NCBI GenBank assembly: GCA_030637065.1
Contig: DAOVVQ010000214.1
Location: forward strand, 1 to 6,655
Direction: 5' to 3'
Length of the DNA: 6,655 bases
Source: Planctomycetota bacterium
GTDB lineage: Bacteria; Planctomycetota; Phycisphaerae; Sedimentisphaerales; Anaerohalosphaeraceae
Position 1 is the stretch's first letter; each line of letters starts with the position of its first letter. Below the pieces are notes generated by a model. The model did not search any database, was not told the DNA's origin, and worked only from the letters and a program-made list of their open reading frames with translations. Below are positions 1 to 5,380 of the stretch, piece by piece. Position numbers and translations under genes: made by a program.

Positions 1-699
1 AGTTCGCTGATCCAGGAATATCATACGATTGCGCATAATATGGCCAATATCAACACGACCGGCTATAAGCGCAAGGTCAACGCATTCAGCCGGGAATTGG
101 CGGAGCTGACCGGTGGGGGCGGGGACTCGACGATGCCAGCCAGCGAGGTCAAAGCCACCGGGTCTGTCGATTTGTCGCAGGGCTCGTTGCTGACGACGGG
201 CCGGTCGCTCGATGTAGCTATCAACGGCAAGGGGTTCTTCGTTATCGAGACCGAAAACGGTCCGCTTTATACCCGAAATGGAGTGTTTCAGGTCGGCAAT
301 AGCGGGCAATTGGTGGATTTGGACGGGAGATTGGTTGCCGGTGAAGCGGGACCGATCGTGGTGCCGCCGGGAATAAGCACGCTGCAGATCACGATCTCGG
401 AGGGAGGGCAGATCAAAGCGGGGCAGGTGGGTATAGGAAAGTTGCGTGTTGTGGATTTTGGCGAAGATGAAGGTCAACTGGTAAACGTGGGCAATAATTG
501 CTTCGATGCCCCCGGTGACCTCAGCCCCAAGCCAGGGACATCGGTATTGGAGCAGGGATACCGCGAGAACTCGAATGTCAAGCTGGTTGAAGAGCTGATA
601 AACCTGATCACGGTATCTCGACTTTACGAAACGAATATGAATCTTTTGCGGAAACGTCATGAAAACGCCAAGACGATGCTCGGCGTTGCTAATAGTTAA
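1..699 (+). CDS. flgF: Flagellar basal-body rod protein FlgF (5' partial)
   Basis: This is a proximal rod subunit of the FlgF/FlgG rod-hook family, exported by the flagellar type III apparatus into the periplasmic axial structure. The frame is open from the first base, so the gene starts upstream and 232 residues are visible. Visible residues 14-24 carry the family N-terminal signature (MANINTTGYKR), so only about a dozen residues are probably missing. An internal ATG at position 40 lies inside this motif and is not the true start. Further hallmarks are DVAINGKGFF and YTRNGVFQVGNSGQLV in the middle, and the C-terminal helix SNVKLVEELINLIT followed by RLYETN. It lacks the long insertion after the N-terminal motif that FlgG has. 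That, the position directly before flgG and the short length favour FlgF over FlgG or FlgE. It ends in TAA, 20 nt before flgG. The family is certain; the FlgF name rests on context. Confidence 0.88.
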   Translation, partial: SSLIQEYHTIAHNMANINTTGYKRKVNAFSRELAELTGGGGDSTMPASEVKATGSVDLSQGSLLTTGRSLDVAINGKGFFVIETENGPLYTRNGVFQVGNSGQLVDLDGRLVAGEAGPIVVPPGISTLQITISEGGQIKAGQVGIGKLRVVDFGEDEGQLVNVGNNCFDAPGDLSPKPGTSVLEQGYRENSNVKLVEELINLITVSRLYETNMNLLRKRHENAKTMLGVANS

Positions 700-706
700 A
701 ATGTGC

Positions 707-712
707 AAGGAG
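707..712 (+). promoter_or_regulatory. Ribosome binding site of flgG
   Basis: AAGGAG lies 7 nt before the ATG at 720. It is the strongest Shine-Dalgarno sequence in the window and fixes the flgG start, placing the conserved N-terminal FlgG helix at residue 1. Confidence 0.8.
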
Positions 713-719
713 AAAAATT

Positions 720-1508
720 ATGCTTAAGGCGTTCTCGACAGCAGCAACGGGAATGGATGCTCAGCAGACGATGGTTGATACCATAGCGAACAACCTTGCG
801 AATATGAACACCAATGGTTTTAAGCGTTCGCAGGTGAACTTTCAAGATCTGCTTTACGTCAAGATTCGCGAGGCCGGCAGGGAGATTGCTTCCGGTGTGA
901 CGGCTCCGAGCGGTCTGGAGATCGGCAGCGGCGTGCGGATGGCGTCGACCAATAAGATATTCACTGTAGGGGAACTCCAGAATACGGGCAATGAGCTGGA
1001 TGTTGCGATCCAGGGTGACGGGTTCTTCGGGATAACGCTGCCCAGCGGGGAAAAGAGATATAGCCGCGACGGGGCGTTCCAGAAGGATTCTTCGGGTCAG
1101 TTGGTCACCGCGAGCGGATTTACGGTAAGCCCCGGTATAACAATTCCGGCCGATGCCGTCAGTGTCGATATCGGCGTCGACGGTACTATCAGTGTGCTGG
1201 TTGGCGGTCAGGATACGCCGAGTTCGGTGGGAACGCTGGATCTGTATCGATTTCCCAATGCGTCGGGTTTAAGCTCCGAGGGCGGTAATCTTTACCGTGA
1301 GACGGCGGCCAGCGGAACGGCGGTTTCAGGTACGGCGGGCGAGAACGGTTACGGCGGTCTGCTGTCGAAGTTCCTGGAAAAATCAAATGTGCAGATGGTC
1401 AACGAACTGATCAATCTGATCACGGCGCAGCGCGGGTATGAGATCAATTCACGCTGTATAAGGATCGGCGATAACATGCTCATGAAACTGAACATGCTGA
1501 TCAGGTAA
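720..1508 (+). CDS. flgG: Flagellar distal rod protein FlgG
   Basis: FlgG forms the distal rod, the drive shaft that passes through the P and L rings to the hook. At 262 residues it has the usual family length (about 260). Residues 1-36 hold the D0 helix and the signature NNLANMNTNGFKR. Residues 41-72 (QDLLYVKIREAG, then APSGLEIGSGVR) correspond to the FlgG-specific segment that separates distal rod from hook and from FlgF. Residues 94-103 (DVAIQGDGFF) and 113-129 (the YSRDGAF and SGQLV blocks) are the D1 hallmarks. The C-terminal helix at 222-243 (SNVQMVNELINLITAQRGYEIN) matches the same region of the upstream FlgF. No frame disruption is seen. It sits 20 nt after flgF, and the next gene, flgA, begins 58 nt later, so it is very probably co-transcribed with both. 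Confusion with FlgF is unlikely because the distal-rod segment is intact. Confidence 0.96.
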   Translation: MLKAFSTAATGMDAQQTMVDTIANNLANMNTNGFKRSQVNFQDLLYVKIREAGREIASGVTAPSGLEIGSGVRMASTNKIFTVGELQNTGNELDVAIQGDGFFGITLPSGEKRYSRDGAFQKDSSGQLVTASGFTVSPGITIPADAVSVDIGVDGTISVLVGGQDTPSSVGTLDLYRFPNASGLSSEGGNLYRETAASGTAVSGTAGENGYGGLLSKFLEKSNVQMVNELINLITAQRGYEINSRCIRIGDNMLMKLNMLIR

Positions 1509-1532
1509 TGGTGTCTGGGATGACCTGATAAG
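1497..1532 (+). repeat. Imperfect inverted repeat across the flgG stop codon
   Basis: ATCAGGT (1500-1506) and ACCTGAT (1523-1529) can pair as a 7-bp stem with a 16-nt loop. Two more base pairs (1497-1498 with 1531-1532) lie beyond a single G/A mismatch. The loop contains the last two bases of the stop codon. No T-run follows, so it is not an intrinsic terminator. It could be a minor mRNA stability element or chance. Confidence 0.3.
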
Positions 1533-1556
1533 GTAACTGGCAGGCAAAGGATCGAG

Positions 1557-1562
1557 AGAAGG
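1557..1562 (+). promoter_or_regulatory. Ribosome binding site of flgA
   Basis: AGAAGG lies 4 nt before the ATG at 1567. It supports 1567 over the in-frame ATG at 1579, which would remove the positively charged start of the signal peptide. Confidence 0.6.
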
Positions 1563-1566
1563 TAAA

Positions 1567-2568
1567 ATGAGAAACGGAATGCGGATCATTGTGACATTTT
1601 TGTCGCTGATGGCGGGTTTCTGTATTGCCGCCGGCGACGGGACTCTGTCGCCTGGGGCGAGTGGCCGGTTGCGTGTTTACCTTCCGCGGGAGGCGATGGT
1701 TGCGGGGGAACTTATAAACCTCGGTTTGGTAGGGGTGGTTCGCGGAGAGGATGCCCTTGTAGCGAGGGCAAATGGAGTTGGATTAGGTCGGTTTTCGCTG
1801 GCAGGTCAGCAGATAGTGATCGACAGGGGTACGATCCTCAGCCGGCTGGCGTCGAGCGGTATAAAGGGCTCGCAGATCAGCCTTAGCGGTGCCGAAACGG
1901 TGACGATCAAGCGGAATGAGCAGACGATTGGCACGGATAGATTCGTTGAGACCGCCAGGCTGTATTTGCAGAAGCAGTTGTCCGGCGTTTCGGTAAGCAG
2001 CATCGAGCCGGTTGGAAGGTCTGCCCAGTGGGTTCTGCCCGCTGATGGCGGTTCGATAAAGCTTGCGGCTAAGATCAGCGGATATAGTTCATCGAAGCTG
2101 CCCAACAGGATATGGGTCGGCGTGATGGAGGATGGGGCGGAAATCGGCGGTCGCGAGATCGTTTTCAAGATCAAGTTCAAGCAGCAGCGGGCCGTTGCCT
2201 TGGCGGATATCGCCGAGGGAGTGATGATCGGCTCGGATAACGTGCGAATCGAAACCATCGAAGCGGACAAGCCTCTTGCGGCGAACTGGTCCGTGCCTTA
2301 CGGCATGATCGCCCGGCGCAGGATCAATAAGGACAGTGTAATTACCGAAACGATGGTCCGGGCTGTGGCTCCGCCGACACTCATCGAGCGGGGACAGATG
2401 GTGGTGATAAAGATCGAAAGGCCCGGCATGATGATCTCGGCACTGGGAGAAGCGCTGGCCGACGGGAAGGTGGGGGATTATATCAAGATAAAACGCGGTC
2501 TTGAGCGGGATGCTCCGCTGATCGTGGGCATGGTCAAGCCCGACGGAACCGTCGAGCCCGTTTACTGA
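1567..2568 (+). CDS. flgA: Flagellar P-ring assembly chaperone FlgA
   Basis: FlgA is a Sec-exported periplasmic chaperone that helps FlgI subunits assemble into the P ring. Residues 1-22 form a signal peptide: a basic start (MRNGMR), a hydrophobic core (IIVTFLSLMAGFCIA) and likely cleavage near AA/GDG. Residues 35-116 look like the N-terminal FlgA domain, with GELINLGLVGVVRGED and a QIVIDRGTILSRL segment. Residues 181-207 form a beta segment beginning RIWVGVMEDG. Residues 209-268 are SAF-like, with ALADIAEGVMIGSDNV and then GMIARRRINKDSVI. Residues 269-309 carry the terminal signature: IERGQMVVIKI, EALADGKVGDYIKIKR. The protein ends with a GMVKPDGTVEPVY strand. At 333 residues it is well above the 219 of the E. 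coli protein; the excess is the N-terminal and middle domains, also found in other phyla. Only 11 nt separate it from flgH, and its client flgI lies two genes downstream, which fits the assignment. Confidence 0.93.
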   Translation: MRNGMRIIVTFLSLMAGFCIAAGDGTLSPGASGRLRVYLPREAMVAGELINLGLVGVVRGEDALVARANGVGLGRFSLAGQQIVIDRGTILSRLASSGIKGSQISLSGAETVTIKRNEQTIGTDRFVETARLYLQKQLSGVSVSSIEPVGRSAQWVLPADGGSIKLAAKISGYSSSKLPNRIWVGVMEDGAEIGGREIVFKIKFKQQRAVALADIAEGVMIGSDNVRIETIEADKPLAANWSVPYGMIARRRINKDSVITETMVRAVAPPTLIERGQMVVIKIERPGMMISALGEALADGKVGDYIKIKRGLERDAPLIVGMVKPDGTVEPVY

Positions 2569-2573
2569 AAGGA
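2568..2573 (+). promoter_or_regulatory. Ribosome binding site of flgH
   Basis: AAAGGA begins on the last base of the flgA stop codon and lies 6 nt before the ATG at 2580. The near-overlap suggests translational coupling of flgA and flgH. Confidence 0.65.
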
Positions 2574-2579
2574 CAAGAT

Positions 2580-3218
2580 ATGATCAAGAAAATATATTCA
2601 GTTCGGATGGTGGCGACGGTTTCGCTTGCGGTCTGCTTGTTGGCGGCTGTCTCAGGCGATTGCCGCGGCGGTTCGATCTGGGCCAAACGCAGCGATCACA
2701 GCAAGGACTATTATGCCGACGACAAGGCCAATCAGATCGGCGATGTGCTGACGATCATTATCAGTGAAGACCATAAGGTTGACAGCAAGGTCAAGTCGAC
2801 ATATTCGAAGAGCACCAACACGGCCCTGGCGCTGGACGGAGATCAGGTCGGTATCGATCACATTATTCCCAGTATACCCGGCGTCGGTATCACAGCCAGT
2901 TCCAGCAAGTCGCTTGACGGCAAGGGCGACTATAAGGATGAACGGAGTATTACCGACCGCATTACGGTGGTGGTCGAGGACATTCATCCCAACGGCAACC
3001 TTGTGGTAATCGGGACCCGCAGCCGTGATATGTCCGGCGACAAGCAGACGATCGAGGTCAGCGGAATAGTTCGGCCCAGCGATATAGAGTTTGACAATAC
3101 GATAAAAAGCGAGCAGGTGGCCAATTTCACGCTTATCACCATCAATGACGGGCCTTCTGATGATTATAACAGGCCCGGCTGGCTCGGGCGGATATTTGAT
3201 TATCTGTGGCCGTTCTAA
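2580..3218 (+). CDS. flgH: Flagellar L-ring protein FlgH
   Basis: FlgH forms the L ring, the outer-membrane bushing around the distal rod. At 212 residues it is slightly shorter than the 232 of E. coli. An export signal spans about residues 1-28 (MIKKIYSVRM, then the hydrophobic VATVSLAVCLLAAVSG). The mature region shows the family pattern: SIWA at 32-35, YYADDKANQIGDVLTIIISE at 44-63, a serine- and lysine-rich stretch at 69-80, the core VVVEDIHPNGNLVVIGTR at 130-147, SGIVRPSDIE at 161-170, and the terminal signature RPGWLGRIFDYLWPF at 198-212. FlgH is normally a lipoprotein, but neither cysteine here (C19, preceded by LAV; C28, preceded by SGD) sits in a canonical lipobox, so lipidation is doubtful. 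It lies between flgA and flgI, and in diderms it works with FlgI. Identification is secure; only the mode of outer-membrane attachment is open. Confidence 0.95.
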   Translation: MIKKIYSVRMVATVSLAVCLLAAVSGDCRGGSIWAKRSDHSKDYYADDKANQIGDVLTIIISEDHKVDSKVKSTYSKSTNTALALDGDQVGIDHIIPSIPGVGITASSSKSLDGKGDYKDERSITDRITVVVEDIHPNGNLVVIGTRSRDMSGDKQTIEVSGIVRPSDIEFDNTIKSEQVANFTLITINDGPSDDYNRPGWLGRIFDYLWPF

Positions 3219-3257
3219 GGCGGTTGCGAAGGGATTTGGCGAAAGGCCTCTATCTTT

Positions 3258-3262
3258 GGGAG
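3258..3262 (+). promoter_or_regulatory. Ribosome binding site that fixes the flgI start
   Basis: GGGAG lies 8 nt before the ATG at 3271. The reading frame is open further up, with an ATG at 3145 inside flgH. Only the 3271 start has both this site and a signal peptide at the N-terminus. Confidence 0.7.
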
Positions 3263-3270
3263 CATTGATT

Positions 3271-4383
3271 ATGAAAATTCGTTTGCCGTTAATCGTCCTG
3301 GTCGTGTTTGTCCTGGCAGGCGCCGCTGTTGGCGCCAGGATTAAGGATATATGCGAGATACAGGGTGTTCGTGGCAATACGCTCAGGGGGATCGGACTTG
3401 TTGTCGGCCTCAACGGAACCGGCGATGGCTCTATTCCTTCGTCGCAGATGTTAGCCAGTTTGTTGCGGCGTGAGGGGATAACGCTTGATTCGAGCGTTCT
3501 TACTTCCAAGAATATCGCGTTGGTTACGGTAACGGCGGAGCTGGGTCCGTGGGACCGGATGGGTTCGCGAATTGACATCGATGTTGCCGCGATCGGTGAA
3601 GCCAAGAGCCTTCAGGGTGGCATGCTGCTGGCGACGGAGCTTAAAGGTGCCGACGATCAGGTTTATGCCGTTGCGCGTGCGGCGGCGATATCGACCTCAT
3701 CGTGGACGGTGGAAGGCAAGACGGGCAGCCAGGCGACCAAAAATCATCCGACTGTCGGGCGAATTCCGAACGGCGCTTATGTCGAGCGGGAGGAGTTGGC
3801 GACATTTGTCGAGGATATCGGCGGTATGCGATACATAACGCTGAATCTCAGGAACGGCGATTTTACCACGGCTGAGCGGATCGGTCGGGGGATCGGCGGT
3901 CTTTATCCGGAAAGTTGCTACGTTCAGGACGCCGGAACGATAAGGGTCCGGGTGCCGAGCCATGTTACACGAGCCGATGAGGTCGGTTTTCTTGCGGAGA
4001 TCAGCCAGGTTGACATCGAGGTTGATATGCCCGCGGTGGTGGTGATCAACGAGCGGACCGGTACGATAGTAGTCGGCGGCAATGTTGGCATATCGGAGAC
4101 CGCCGTCGCCCAGGGCAGCCTGGTAGTTAAGATCAGGGAACAGCCGCAGGTCTCTCAGCCGAACGCGCCGTTTACCGACAGTGCCACGACGGCGATAGTC
4201 GAAAGTTCATCTTTAGGGGTTATGGAAGAAGAGGGGTATCTTATTCCGGTTCCTCATGTGGTGACGGTGGAAGAATTGGCCAACGCCCTTAATGCAATAG
4301 GTGCAACGCCGCGGGACCTGATAGCTATTTTCAATGCCCTCAAGATGGCAGGGGCTCTTCAGGCCCGTATTGAAATGATGTAG
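3271..4383 (+). CDS. flgI: Flagellar P-ring protein FlgI
   Basis: FlgI polymerises in the periplasm into the P ring around the rod, with help from FlgA. The chosen start gives 370 residues, typical for the family (about 365 in E. coli). It opens with a clear signal peptide, MKIRLPLIVLVVFVLAGAAV, and likely cleavage after VGA at residue 22. An upstream in-frame ATG at 3145 would add 42 residues encoded within flgH and the gap, burying the signal peptide, so I reject it. Mature hallmarks: RIKDICEIQGVRGNTLRG (23-40), GLVVGLNGTGDG (42-53), NIALVTVTAEL (81-91), GSRIDIDVAAIGEAKSLQGG (98-117), GADDQVYAVA (126-135), NHPTVGRIPNGAYVERE (158-174), VVVINERTGTIVVGG (256-270), and the C-terminal block beginning with VTVEELANALNAIGATPRDL (331-350) and ending in GALQARIE. 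Two cysteines (C28, C216) remain after cleavage and might form a disulfide. flgJ begins 9 nt after the stop. Confidence 0.97.
   Translation: MKIRLPLIVLVVFVLAGAAVGARIKDICEIQGVRGNTLRGIGLVVGLNGTGDGSIPSSQMLASLLRREGITLDSSVLTSKNIALVTVTAELGPWDRMGSRIDIDVAAIGEAKSLQGGMLLATELKGADDQVYAVARAAAISTSSWTVEGKTGSQATKNHPTVGRIPNGAYVEREELATFVEDIGGMRYITLNLRNGDFTTAERIGRGIGGLYPESCYVQDAGTIRVRVPSHVTRADEVGFLAEISQVDIEVDMPAVVVINERTGTIVVGGNVGISETAVAQGSLVVKIREQPQVSQPNAPFTDSATTAIVESSSLGVMEEEGYLIPVPHVVTVEELANALNAIGATPRDLIAIFNALKMAGALQARIEMM
3310..3341 (+). repeat. Strong hairpin in the flgI signal-peptide codons
   Basis: TCCTGGC (3311-3317) pairs perfectly with GCCAGGA (3334-3340). The stem can extend by a G-T pair outside (3310 with 3341) and by GCC/GGC inside (3322-3324 with 3331-3333) across a 4-nt bulge. 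It begins about 40 nt after the flgI start, over codons 14-24. There is no T-run, so it is not a terminator. Alanine- and glycine-rich codons could create it by chance. Confidence 0.4.
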
Positions 4384-4386
4384 GAG
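4381..4386 (+). promoter_or_regulatory. Ribosome binding site of flgJ overlapping the flgI stop
   Basis: TAGGAG contains the TAG stop codon of flgI and lies 6 nt before the ATG at 4393. Sharing the stop with a good Shine-Dalgarno sequence suggests that ribosomes finishing flgI reinitiate on flgJ. Confidence 0.75.
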
Positions 4387-4392
4387 TATTCA

Positions 4393-4782
4393 ATGGATAT
4401 CGGCAAACTACTGTTAGATCGGCCGGCTATGGCAACGGACCTTGAGATGCCGGGCAATTTGCCCGGGCGTATCGAGGCGGCTGGGATCGACTTCGATGAC
4501 GAGCAGCGCAAGAAGGTGGCTAAGGACTTCGAGGGTATTTTTATCCATCAGCTTATGGATAAGATGAAGGAGACGATCCCGGAGTCGGATATGGAGGATT
4601 CTTCGTCCAAAGAGATCAAGAGCATGTACTGGTCGTTTCTTGCCGACGCGGTGACAGCCAAGGGCGGTCTCGGTTTATGGGAGAATATTTACGAAACGAT
4701 GCGGCAGTCCGCCGGGCTAAACCCCGTTGCCAATCCCGCCGGGCAGGTTCAGGCCAGCGGCAAACTGGATACCAGTGCATAG
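4393..4782 (+). CDS. flgJ: Rod-binding protein, FlgJ N-terminal domain only
   Basis: This protein corresponds to the N-terminal half of proteobacterial FlgJ, which caps the growing rod and aids its assembly in the periplasm. The rod-binding domain spans about residues 35-105: DDEQRKKVAKDFEGIFIHQL (35-54), MDKMKETIPESD (55-66), then KEIKSMYWSFLADAV and GGLGLWENIYETM (91-103). At 129 residues it lacks the C-terminal peptidoglycan hydrolase domain of gammaproteobacterial FlgJ (313 residues in E. coli). The stop is a clean TAG with no hydrolase-like sequence after it in any + frame, so this is the short family form and not a truncation. Residues 106-129 are a low-complexity tail. A wall-opening enzyme for rod passage, if needed, must be encoded elsewhere. 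It directly follows flgI, as FlgJ does in E. coli. Confidence 0.9.
   Translation: MDIGKLLLDRPAMATDLEMPGNLPGRIEAAGIDFDDEQRKKVAKDFEGIFIHQLMDKMKETIPESDMEDSSSKEIKSMYWSFLADAVTAKGGLGLWENIYETMRQSAGLNPVANPAGQVQASGKLDTSA
4764..4776 (+). repeat. Short perfect inverted repeat at the flgJ 3' end
   Basis: ACTGG-ATA-CCAGT is a 5-bp stem with a 3-nt loop, ending two codons before the flgJ stop. It is too short and lacks the T-run needed for a terminator. I record it because the following 60-nt gap is the widest in the window. Confidence 0.2.
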
Positions 4783-4830
4783 TCGTTTAGAGTGGTCAAT
4801 GCCCCGGCGTTTCGGCTTATGAGCGTATAT

Positions 4831-4835
4831 GGATG
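4831..4835 (+). promoter_or_regulatory. Weak ribosome binding site of flgN
   Basis: GGATG lies 7 nt before the ATG at 4843. No better Shine-Dalgarno match is seen. An upstream in-frame ATG at 4819 meets a stop after five codons, so 4843 is the only plausible ATG start here. Confidence 0.45.
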
Positions 4836-4842
4836 AAATAAT

Positions 4843-5361
4843 ATGCAATCTTTGAATATACAGTTAAACAGACTTGTCGGCGAGTTGATCGGCGTTCTCG
4901 ATGCCGATGCCAGCCGGATCGTGCTGTCGCTGGAACGTCTTGACGGTTTGCGCGCCGGTGTGATCAAACGTGACGAGGAGGCCCTCAAGGTCCTGCTCGA
5001 CGAGATCGCCAACGATGAGGTTGGCCAGATGTGGCTTGAGAGGAAACGCAAGGGTATATGCGTGGAGCTGGCTGCGGCATTAGGGTGCAGTGAGAGCCAG
5101 ATGAATCTGTCGAGATTGTGTGCGTGCCTTCCGGAAGAGATGAGCGGGATTCTTGCCGATAAGCAGCGACTGCTTAAAGAGCTTGTCGAACGTATGCAGG
5201 TCGAGCATCTTCGTACGAGCCTGTTGCTGCGGGAATGTTCGAGGCTGAACAAGTCGCTTTTGCATCAGATCATGGGTTCAGGCAAGGGTGCGGTTACGTA
5301 TAATGCCCAGGGCAATACCTCGTGGCAGGCGGAAAAAGGTATGGTAAGTTTGCGAATCTAA
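4843..5361 (+). CDS. flgN: FlgN-like flagellar export chaperone
   Basis: This is probably the cytoplasmic chaperone that binds the C-terminal helices of the hook-junction proteins FlgK and FlgL and delivers them to the flagellar export gate. The 172-residue product has no signal peptide or membrane segment and looks almost wholly helical until about residue 145. Leucine-rich heptad-like stretches occupy residues 4-55 and 100-143. The pattern fits the FlgN family: an N-terminal helix (LNRLVGELIGVLD), a central ERKRKGICVELAAALG (66-81), a C-terminal helix with ECSRLNKSLLHQIM (131-144), and the tail AVTYNAQGNTSW (150-161), like the TY-x-x-x-G tail of many FlgN proteins. Five cysteines (73, 82, 93, 95, 132) are many for such a protein. 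FlgN sequences diverge strongly, so the name rests on length, helical character, tail and position 19 nt before flgK. Another coiled-coil flagellar protein cannot be fully excluded. Confidence 0.78.
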   Translation: MQSLNIQLNRLVGELIGVLDADASRIVLSLERLDGLRAGVIKRDEEALKVLLDEIANDEVGQMWLERKRKGICVELAAALGCSESQMNLSRLCACLPEEMSGILADKQRLLKELVERMQVEHLRTSLLLRECSRLNKSLLHQIMGSGKGAVTYNAQGNTSWQAEKGMVSLRI

Positions 5362-5369
5362 GTGTTGAC

Positions 5370-5372
5370 GGA
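5370..5372 (+). promoter_or_regulatory. Minimal ribosome binding site of flgK
   Basis: Only GGA, 8 nt before the ATG at 5381, resembles a Shine-Dalgarno core. Translation may depend on coupling to flgN, whose stop codon ends 19 nt upstream. The closer ATG at 5373 is in another frame and stops at once. Confidence 0.35.
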
Positions 5373-5380
5373 ATGATATA

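Noticed and set aside
1806..2270. 154-codon open frame on the - strand opposite flgA
   Set aside because: It is a Ser/Pro/Ile-rich translation typical of a reverse-strand shadow, opposite a well-supported FlgA.
3173..3189. GCCCG/CGGGC inverted repeat near the flgH 3' end as a terminator
   Set aside because: The stem is only 5 bp, there is no T-run, and it lies in codons for the conserved RPGWLGR motif, with flgI continuing downstream.
3145..3270. Upstream extension of flgI from the ATG at 3145
   Set aside because: It overlaps the conserved FlgH C-terminus, adds 42 residues with no family match and would hide the FlgI signal peptide. The ATG at 3271 has a GGGAG site.
2652..3605. 317-codon open frame on the - strand opposite flgH and the start of flgI
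   Set aside because: It lies opposite two clearly conserved flagellar genes, has no recognisable domain in its translation, and is explained by codon bias of the + strand genes.
5155..5162. Exact GCCGATAA, the -10 motif of sigma-28 promoters, about 220 nt before flgK
   Set aside because: No TAAA-like -35 element is found at the right distance, and the bases simply encode Ala-Asp-Lys within flgN. One such match on either strand is not surprising at this length.
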